DNA from: Cladopsammia gracilis
Taxonomy: Eukaryota > Cnidaria > Anthozoa > Scleractinia > Dendrophylliidae
Length of the DNA stretch: 64,000 bases
Direction of reading: 5' to 3'
Assembly: GCA_022457155.1 (NCBI GenBank)
Contig: JAJGOT010000049.1
Coordinates: forward strand, 472,001 to 536,000
A program made the translations under genes and the position numbers. A model generated the notes under the pieces. That model was given only the letters and a program-made list of their open reading frames with translations. It searched no databases and was not told where the DNA came from. Positions 56,726-64,000 of the stretch are shown here, in pieces (positions within the stretch are counted from its first letter, which is position 1; every line of letters starts with the position of its first letter).

Positions 56726-57326
56726 ATCATAAAACTTTGCAGTGATAAGTACATGTACAAACTATTTTAAAGTGGTTTTCAATTGAGTATCAAAAATTAA
56801 ATCTGGAATTGCTTTGGTTTTGCTTTATGACGTACACTCTGTGATTGGTTTAAAAAACTCACGCCACCTATTCAAACAATCACATGTAAAACCTAAACCA
56901 ATCGCAACTTGGTCATGTGTATTTGCTTTGCGTCCTCATTGGATCATTGTGTTGTTTAAATCTGGGACTGTGGAAAACAGTGAAATCCCTGAGCTTCTGA
57001 GATTTTCCCAACATACATGTATGAAAACCAGGCGCATCTTAAAAATCTGGCCAAGTTTTTCACGTCTGTCATTCGTAATCTATCTCAATCTTCCCCAATC
57101 TTAACCATCCTTGTTCCTTTTTGGTTTATTTTTACTTCTTTGAAGTGAAAAAATGATCATCGCAGTTATTACCTCTTTGGTGTTTTTCTAACTTAGAAAA
57201 CTAAATTTGAAAAGTAATTTTGTAAATCAGAAAAATGACTTAAAATATCATGACAAAGCTTCTTTAAAACTACATACTACAATAACTCAATAATAAACTT
57301 CACAGTTGAATTCACTTATTTATGTG

Positions 57327-58616
57327 GCCTATCCAGACCGGGCTTTTTTTGACCGTCTGGTACCGGGGGGGGGGGGGGGGGGTGGGGGGCTCCAGAAGCC
57401 CCCCCCCCCCCCCCCCCGTGTAACTTTGAAACCGTTTATGCTATGTGGCCACCAAATTTACACAGGATAATGTTGTCATGAATTCTAGTAACTACAGATA
57501 CTTTGGTGTTATAATGACGTAACGTGACGTCACCATGACGTCATATATTCGATTTTATTGGCTAAAACAGTCTTTCATTAATATTTTCTCAATTTTGAAC
57601 ATATAACAACAATACAACAATACTTTAACAGCTACCTATTTGATAAAAGTCTTATGTTTACTAACACTGTTTTTGTTGTTAACAATAACAGTGACGTCAT
57701 TATGACGTCATATACAATGAAATAACCAACTCAAACGTTCTATAAGGCATATCTCTGAAACAAACGGTAGTGTTCATACGAAACTTTCACATATTGATGC
57801 AGGAGTAAAAGTTAATGAATTCGTACACTTTGTTACCATGGTAACAGCATGTGACGTCATAGAAGTGATGTGTACCTTTTCTTAAAAACTGGAATAGATA
57901 ACTTTGCAAATTATGGCTTTTCATGTACCTAATGAATTCAAAAAAGCTTGGTCAAGTGAAAAGGACATTTTTTATGATATTTTGACAATAAATGTTTAGA
58001 GATAATGGAATTACACAGACAGGTAAATAAATTTCCCATTCTAGTGTCCGCCATCTTGGATCCGCCATCTTGGATCTGCCATCTTGAATAAGTCCAAACG
58101 TGTTTATTGCAGTAAAAACACCAAAAAATAACGCAAATGGACTGCGAAAGCTTAGTTTATTGTGGGCAAATGTTTTACAATCCAAAATATGAACCAATAA
58201 TAAAATTATAGAGAGAAAAGACCTGTAATAAAACTTCGATCCGCCATCCTGGATTTTGACATTTCATATTCCACACTTTCCTAAAATTATCGTTAATTAA
58301 CTTTAATTAATAAATAATTATACATAATTTGATCAATTATCGATAAATTAGGTGGAAAATATTAATTCAACAAGAAAACTTTGAAATAATCTTGATTAAA
58401 GCGAAAAATGCCAATTTTGTAAAACATAGGTGTCAAAAAGCGGTTGCTATGGAGACATCAATGTCGGTGGACAATGGACACTAACGGGAAAATGTTTCCA
58501 GATAAATTTTAGGAAAAGTCACCAAATTTGATGGTCATTGCATCGACCGTTTTGAAACGACACAACTTCAAAGTTCGAGCGGGCTCCAAAAGACCCCCCC
58601 CCCGGTCTGGATAGGG
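57327..58616. mobile_element. TTAA-type MITE, full length (copy B), 1.29 kb
   Basis: Ends cctatccagaccggg and cccggtctggatagg are perfect inverses; TTAA follows on the right (58617-58620), while the left TTAA is mutated. Just inside are a poly(G) run then poly(C) on the left and a C8 run on the right. Internally there are at least four TGACGTCA sites, three [c/t]gccatcttg motifs near 58050-58085, and a conserved 1.2 kb shared with copy A. No transposase. Confidence 0.85.
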
Positions 58617-58899
58617 TTAAAAACAAAATGGCCGTTGTGATGGATGTGCGCATGAAATCAGCACGTTACCAACATGCTGTTTTCATATCAATAACGTGAC
58701 TTTTCAAAGTTCAAATAATCAAAATACTCACCACCATATCTCGTGGAAGGTTTTCACTTTTCCTTTTTTCTGCCATTGCGGGTGCTGACCGTTGGCCTTG
58801 TAAGTTGTCATTTTTTTCATTGAGAAAAGCAAGTGTTCGCTGAAGCGCGTCAAACTGCCGCTCATAGTCGCAACAACTCGCTCTACATGTAGCATTTAC

Positions 58900-59349
58900 C
58901 AGTAGCGTGCCGGCTGGAGTTGATCGGCTGCTCGATGAGGAAGATGGCGTTCTGCAGGGCAGAATTGAAGGCAAGACTGGCAAGCGAATCGGCAAGCGAG
59001 TGGAGGCGACTGGTCTCTTCAGTATAACTAGTACTGCCGAATTTCCGTACTGCCAAGCTGCAAATCACGACGGATGCGATTTTCAGATCGAGATCTCACG
59101 ACGGAAATCTGCGGACGGTCTTGCCCTCGAGAAACAACTGGAGTTGTCCCCGGAGTTGTCTAAATATTCAAAGAGCAAAATGAGTGAATTGCTGATCAGT
59201 TCTCCAACACTATTTTACACTAACAGCAAGTCACGTTTACATGTAAAAGCTTACCGTTCGACGTTGAAAGTGCCTAGGTCGGCTGGCGGTGACTCGGGCA
59301 ACTCATCAAAATCACTCCCTGTATTGCTCGATCTGTTTCTGTGAGTCAT
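58900..59349 (-). CDS. Possible host gene, two minus-strand exons; unknown
   Basis: Exon 59349-59255 starts at an ATG (M-T-H-R-N-R-S-S-N-T-G) and ends in phase 2 at donor gtaagc. Exon 59057-58900 starts after gatttgcag in matching phase and ends at donor gtaaat. The joined peptide is acidic and Ser/Pro-rich, then helical (S-L-A-D-S-L-A-S-L-A-F-N-S-A-L). Local CpG content is raised. No further exon was found inside the adjoining MITE. A separate minus-strand frame at 58730-58890 ending at ATGGTG/GTGAGT could be an alternative exon. The + strand frame 58907-59344 overlaps and is less likely. Confidence 0.35.
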
Positions 59350-60039
59350 ATTACAAAACAGCGGAGGAATTTTTTTGGTTAAAGATCGACACATGGACGA
59401 AGGACGCTTTAAATATGAAGTGACGCTCAAAATCCCGCCGATTATGCTAATGTCCAAGGACTACCAACACGTTTATCACGGATTGGAGGAAAAGCGTCAC
59501 GTGAGGGCCTTCAGTACTTCAGGGATTAACTGCGCATGCACATCCGAAAATTTGCATATTTTTGTTCACGCTGGAGTGCAGTGGCTCGTCTGAGTTCTTG
59601 TCATTTCTTTTTAATAGCTCAATATCTTTTCTAAATGGCGAAAAAGCGGCATTACTGTAGTCACTGTGTGACAAATTGCAGAGAGAAAAGAAAATGCCTT
59701 TGAAAGTGACAATAGCACCAGCGACAACGAGAGAGATTCTGAAGTTGCTTGGAATCCCACGATAGTTTTGAGGATCATAAGGAATGCCTCAGTGCAGATT
59801 TAGCGGTGGTGATTGCGGCCATAGTGGTTCTGTTCTGGTCACATATTTCCTTGTATGGGCCTCTCTACCAATATTCAGTCAGTTTTAGTAAAAATCACAC
59901 TTTTGATCCAGACAAAAAATGCCCAAATCTGCGTGATCTAGATACAAAGTACATTTATTAGTGAAACTGAATAGACCATACAAGCGGGGACACGAATAAA
60001 AAAACGTCTCCGTGGGGAGAAATAGGGCTCGCAAGACGT
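59350..60039. other. Unassigned stretch, possible promoter region
   Basis: Upstream of the minus-strand exons. A tcacgtgagg E-box-like word and tgacgctca occur near 59420-59505. No coding sequence recognised. Confidence 0.3.
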
Positions 60040-60225
60040 TGAGCACATTTGTCTATTTTGTCTAATATTTGTCTTTGAACTAAATATGGCTTCATATTCA
60101 AACAGTATTGGTCTTGCATTTATCAGGGACAAATATGATAACATATTTGTCACACATTTGTCGTCTTCGCGACCAGGACAAATGTAACATCATATTTGTC
60201 TTGGAGCCAAATGTGGTCAAATCCA
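60040..60225. repeat. Cluster of gacaaat/atttgtc words (B)
   Basis: About ten copies in both directions (catttgtctattttgtc, gacaaatatg, catatttgtcacacatttgt, gacaaatgtaacatcatatt), the same style as 52374-52590. Confidence 0.7.
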
Positions 60226-61490
60226 TTATTTCATCCAGTGTAGATGACCTAATGTTTAAATTTGTTTACGCGTTAATTATTTGACTTCAAACTATTGTAA
60301 ATTAAAACCGATCTGCGACTTCAAATGGATTTTCCAAGCCTTAAAAAAACTTTACAGCACGTAAATGTTGTTTTTAAAGTCTTGATTTTCTAAGCTGTTT
60401 TCTGTTTTGTATTTCAATGCTCGGACGAGCTTGGACAGACGTGAGTTTTCATATTATTTCGTCGAACTTTGTTTTTGCCAGTGTTTTCTGATATATTTCA
60501 AATCATTCAATATACAGCGATTGTTATTTTTTCTGCAGTTTCAGATTACTACTACTGCCACTACATGTGTTATTTCACAATAAACCCTGATTCAGAAATA
60601 TTCCAAGCTTTCCTTTGTCATTCCCTTATTCAACGGCCCACGTAGAGTTCTTGTTATTGTCATGGAAAACTCATGTCGTCATTTCAATTCTCCGTAAAAT
60701 CACTCAAAGTACACAGAAATCAATACTGCAATGGATTATAAAAGACGCCACGAGTCGATTTTACAAAACAATTTTCTTTCTGAATTGTACCTTTCTCAGC
60801 ACCTCTTCAATCTTTCTGCCTGTGCTATCTTTCTTTCTGCAAATTTTTGTTTTTCTCTTGTTTTTGTGTCTTTTTACGCTATTAAAAGACTAAAGCAAAC
60901 CATTTTATTGGCCAAACAGTTATCATAATTTTAACCAATATATAAGAACATCAACGTTTTAAAATTTATATAAAATACTTTCAATTAATAAGTATTTCTG
61001 TAACCGAATTCGTCAGATTATACTTAATTTTAACAAATTCCATAATAGTAAATCTAATAAAGTTTACTTTTCAAATATTACAACATTAAATTCTGTTATT
61101 TTAACAATACGAAAAACGTAATTTCACAAACATCTCATGTATGAAAATTTCAATGATTGACTGTTTACATTGATTGATTGTTTTCCAACTTTTTCACCTT
61201 TTTTTATCTATTAATGCCAACTTTCATATCTTTCTGATGTAATCAACTTCCAGCGGTTGATTCTTAGAGTGAAATAAAGATGCTCGCGAATATAAGCTGT
61301 TGTGGTGTACCTGCCAAGTCTGGAGAAGTTAAATAAATAAGTATGTTCAGCATACCAACAAATAATGCTATTTGACAAACGATTTGAGTGCATTCTCTGT
61401 TGAGCAGATATACTGGCAGGAACGCTGCGCTTAAACTATCTATCAAACTTCAGTCGAGCGCAACGATACGGAAAATACAGCCACTCGTCA
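60226..61490. other. Unassigned stretch
   Basis: AT-rich, with small overlapping open frames that contain hydrophobic runs (60615-60893) but no start or splice support. Confidence 0.35.
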
Positions 61491-61658
61491 ACTTCTGATT
61501 TCCGACTTCCGACTTCCTGTTTTAAATTTTAGAGCTACAGACTCGCGGATAATACTAGTCGCACTTTATCCATTGAGAGTTCGCCATTGTGCGTTGTTAT
61601 GTTTCTGTGAGTACAGTCCTTCGTCGCTATTATTAAATTTGAGATGAAAGAGGTGTTT

Positions 61659-61659
<1 letters not shown>

Positions 61660-61690
<31 letters not shown>

Positions 61691-61691
61691 G
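61660..61691. repeat. (CAA)n microsatellite
   Basis: About ten units. Confidence 0.95.
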
Positions 61692-61911
61692 TAGCTTTAC
61701 AACATAACGAAATGAAATAACAATAATATAATAAAGAAAGGGAAAATTCAATTAAGACACATTAGTCTGGATTGATAATTTGATTATTGCGGAGATCAAA
61801 GCATGAAATAATGAATTTTACTAATTGAATATTTACAAAATAATTACCAGAGTTCATTAATACATAGGTAACTCCTGAAGGTTCCTACAACTTATCATTC
61901 TTGTAAATGCG

Positions 61912-62130
61912 GTGTGCCCTTCGAAAGGAGTTTTACCAGCATACACACCTGCTTTAAGAAAAAAAGTTCAAGTAGAGAGAGAGGACGCAATTGCAAGTCA
62001 CTTCCAACAAGGCATTAGTAATGCGGAAATTGCCGGTTTTATAACTTTACAGCATGGAATAATATTGCGTGTGCGTAACTTAATAACGCACATCATGGCG
62101 AACTTTGAACGGATGATGAAGGGCGACTAG
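61912..62130 (+). pseudogene. Fragment of a transposon HTH-type domain
   Basis: The frame contains E-D-A-I-A-S-H-F-Q-Q-G-I-S-N-A-E-I-A-G-F-I, then H-G-I-I-L. This resembles the helix-turn-helix ('YFxxG..y.EI..fL...Hg..iS') that precedes the integrase core in a common cnidarian transposon-derived protein family. Only the first about 45 residues match; the integrase core is absent. Confidence 0.5.
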
Positions 62131-62309
62131 TGTAATCCGCGAGACTGAAGCTCTACATCTAAAATTTAGAATAGGAAGTGGGAAGTGGGAAGTTGGAATT
62201 CAGAAGTTGAAAGTCGGAATTTAGAAGTCGGAAGACGGAAATCAGAAGTCGGAAATCACAAGTCCCTCCTCGGCTTTCGTTTATACACTTGAAAATTTCC
62301 AATATAGCG

Positions 62310-62665
62310 TAATACAGGTTACAATTTAGAGTACAGCAAAGTAAATAAAAGTTAGTTAATGGAAACGTATAGGCCACAATGTATTTCTCTGCTTTGGTTT
62401 TATACACAACAAATGAAACATATATAGCAGTGTTCTTTCGGCCAGATCTTAAGAATGAACAGTAGAAGCACGCCATTCTAATCTTGGTTTCGATGTGTGG
62501 TCTTCAAATTTTTCAGTCATATTTTCCATAAGCCATAAGTCAGATAAATTCTGGACCAGCACTCATTTAATCTGTAATTACTACCGGTAGGTTAATCGAA
62601 TCTAAAAATAAACTAAAAAATGCAAAAGATTTAGGCAAATTAAAAAAAAAAAAAAGTAACCGCCA
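62310..62665 (-). repeat. Conserved 3' flank of tRNA-Val (copy at 62666)
   Basis: Homologous to 51520-51865 in the same orientation relative to the tRNA. Includes a poly(A)/(T) run next to the tRNA as a polymerase III terminator. Confidence 0.8.
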
Positions 62666-62738
62666 TGTTTCCGGCCAGACTTGAACTGGCGACCTTCCGC
62701 GTGTTAAGCGGACGTGATAACCACTACACTACGGAAAC
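62666..62738 (-). tRNA. tRNA-Val (AAC)
   Basis: 73 nt, anticodon loop TTAACAC. One change from the 23773 copy in the anticodon loop (position 32) and one in the T-loop side (agacttgaac on the + strand). All stems pair. Downstream T-run present. Confidence 0.92.
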
Positions 62739-62866
62739 TACGATACACTGTTGGATGAAAACTACCCATATTATTTGACAACTGATACTGAAGGAAACTG
62801 AAAAAAAAAATATTCACTTAATACAGTATTCCAACCTCTCCTATAAGCTTCAGATTACTTTCTTAA

Positions 62867-63328
62867 CCCTATTCAGCCTGGGCTTTTTTGAGTTTCTGAG
62901 CCAGGGGAGGGGGGAGGGGGGCACTTTGTGCCCCCCCCCCCCCCTTCCTCGTAACTTCAAGAACATTAAGGCTATGACAATTAAACCTAGAGGGTACATA
63001 ATACGTACAAAACTGTCTCCTTTGCTTTCCGCACAATGACGCGATGACGTCATATGACGTAGTTATTAGGTAATTAGTTGTACGGCCGCCATCTTGGATC
63101 CGCCATCTTGGATTTCTGAATTTTTTAAAAACTTCTTAAAAACCGTCGAAATTCACTCAAAATTAACGAAAACCAATAAATAAACGCTATATGGCGTACA
63201 AATATAAAAGTTATACCAATAAACATTGTTTTTCTTCACTCAAAGATATAAATATGCAAATTTCAAAAAACAAAGCTGTCAAAATCTTGTTACCATGCTC
63301 CCCCCCCCCCCCCCCAGGCAGAATGGGG
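62867..63328. mobile_element. TTAA-type MITE, short form (copy C), 462 bp
   Basis: Ends ccctattcagcctggg and cccaggcagaatgggg, both next to TTAA (62863-62866 and 63329-63332). It has G-rich then C-run sequence inside the left end, a C-run at the right end, a tgacgtcatatgacgt block and gccgccatcttggatccgcc. Same layout as copies A and B but less than half the length. Confidence 0.82.
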
Positions 63329-63332
63329 TTAA

Positions 63333-64000
63333 AACGATTAAACCGGTAGAGGCTCTATAAAGCCGCTCTAAAATGCAAAGCATGACCATGCAAAAGAACG
63401 GCCACATTTTTAACATTTTTTTGCGTATTACTGTATTACTGTAGCTGCTACGTGGCGGTTGATCGGGCGGCGTTCATTTCCCGCTGTATACCTACTGCCA
63501 CAGTAGTCGCGGACACCTGTCATAACTTAATTTATCGTGATATGGTAACAGGCATGTAGTGAGAAAAAATTGCTTACATTAACTTATGGATAAACAGTTT
63601 TATTGCACGGGCAGGTGAAGTAAAATCACTTCTATTGTACAGTGCATGAATCAACCACAGGGCACCGTAGGGATCACGAAAGCGGCATTGTCTTGGTGTT
63701 GCGGAAGCTGTGATCACCAAATGGTGTAACGCAAAAGATTCAGAAGACACTGAACAATAGTCAAGCCCAAATCATACCGTCCAGAGGGACGTCGGACACC
63801 TTAATGAGACTTTTTTTTTTGCTTTTTATTTATTTATTTATTTTTTTATTAATAACATTTATTTAGTTACAACACTTCTACTGACAATAGCTACATTTAC
63901 ATAGAGGGAAAAAAAACAACGTACGAGAGATAAAAAGAAAAAAATACAATGTTACAGCATTTACAACTACTTGAGCCCTAAAACGTTTACAAATTTGACT
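63333..64000. other. Unassigned right edge
   Basis: No recognised gene or repeat; T-rich run at 63810-63850. Confidence 0.4.

Larger units (their letters stand above)
61491..62207. mobile_element. TIR element with ggaagt subterminal repeats
   Basis: The left end (acttctgatttccgacttcc ... aaattttag) and right end (ctaaaatttag ... cagaagt) are inverse over about 50 bases. Repeats of gaagtcgga or gaagtggga cluster at both ends and continue to 62260. The short HTH-like ORF at 61912 lies inside. Confidence 0.65.

Noticed and set aside
58907..59344. 145-codon + strand ORF
   Set aside because: It overlaps minus-strand exons with better splice borders; no domain or start context.

Overview
This is eukaryotic, AT-rich, repeat-laden DNA. 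It has spliced exons with GT..AG borders, polymerase III tRNA genes with internal A and B boxes, microsatellites, and relics of several animal transposon groups. The mixture (Penelope-like elements with GIY-YIG domains and hammerhead ribozymes, Tx1/L1-like, RTE-like and CR1/L2-like LINEs, a PIF/Harbinger element with its Myb-like partner, TTAA-flanked MITEs) best fits an anthozoan cnidarian such as a stony coral. That assignment is an inference from repeat style, not from a marker gene.

There is one convincing host protein gene, on the + strand from 7338 to 16619. It encodes a secreted protein of about 490 residues in six recognisable exons. It has a signal peptide, an alpha-helical N-terminal half, and a cysteine-containing C-terminal region that faintly resembles a ricin-B beta-trefoil. 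The fourth exon changes reading frame between 13321 and 13384. This is either a one-base break or a hidden 98-base intron. The introns carry a CR1/L2-like LINE end, an RTE-like LINE, a tRNA-like element and several foldback or TTAA-bounded elements.

Layout: 1-4.7 kb shows nothing recognisable; 4.7-5.5 kb has a LINE tail and short repeats; 7.3-16.7 kb is the secreted-protein gene; 18.2-20.1 kb is a decayed PIF/Harbinger transposon; 20.9-23.7 kb is a composite element with 120-bp terminal inverted repeats and Tx1-like LINE sequence; 23.8-28.5 kb has two tRNA-Val genes, palindromes and tRNA-like pieces; 28.7-35.6 kb is mostly unassigned with foldbacks; 36.2-40.9 kb has a 72-bp satellite in higher-order modules joined to a TTAA-bounded MITE; 41.3-43.9 kb is a Penelope-like graveyard with two well-formed hammerhead ribozymes; 44.2 kb has an unassigned ORF; 45.9-49.2 kb has LINE sequence and the second, inverted copy of the 21-kb element; 50-52 kb has tRNA-Val genes and another Penelope-like fragment; 53.3-56.7 kb has a Tx1-like LINE 3' half with poly(A), inside a direct repeat; 57.3-58.6 kb is a full-length TTAA MITE; 58.9-59.35 kb has two possible minus-strand host exons; 61.5-63.3 kb has a TIR element, a tRNA-Val unit and a short TTAA MITE.

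Five tRNA-Val loci, one truncated, cover anticodons AAC, CAC and UAC. Two share more than 400 bp of downstream sequence, so the valine tRNA genes here seem to have spread as dispersed units. Everything was judged by eye; no database search was run.
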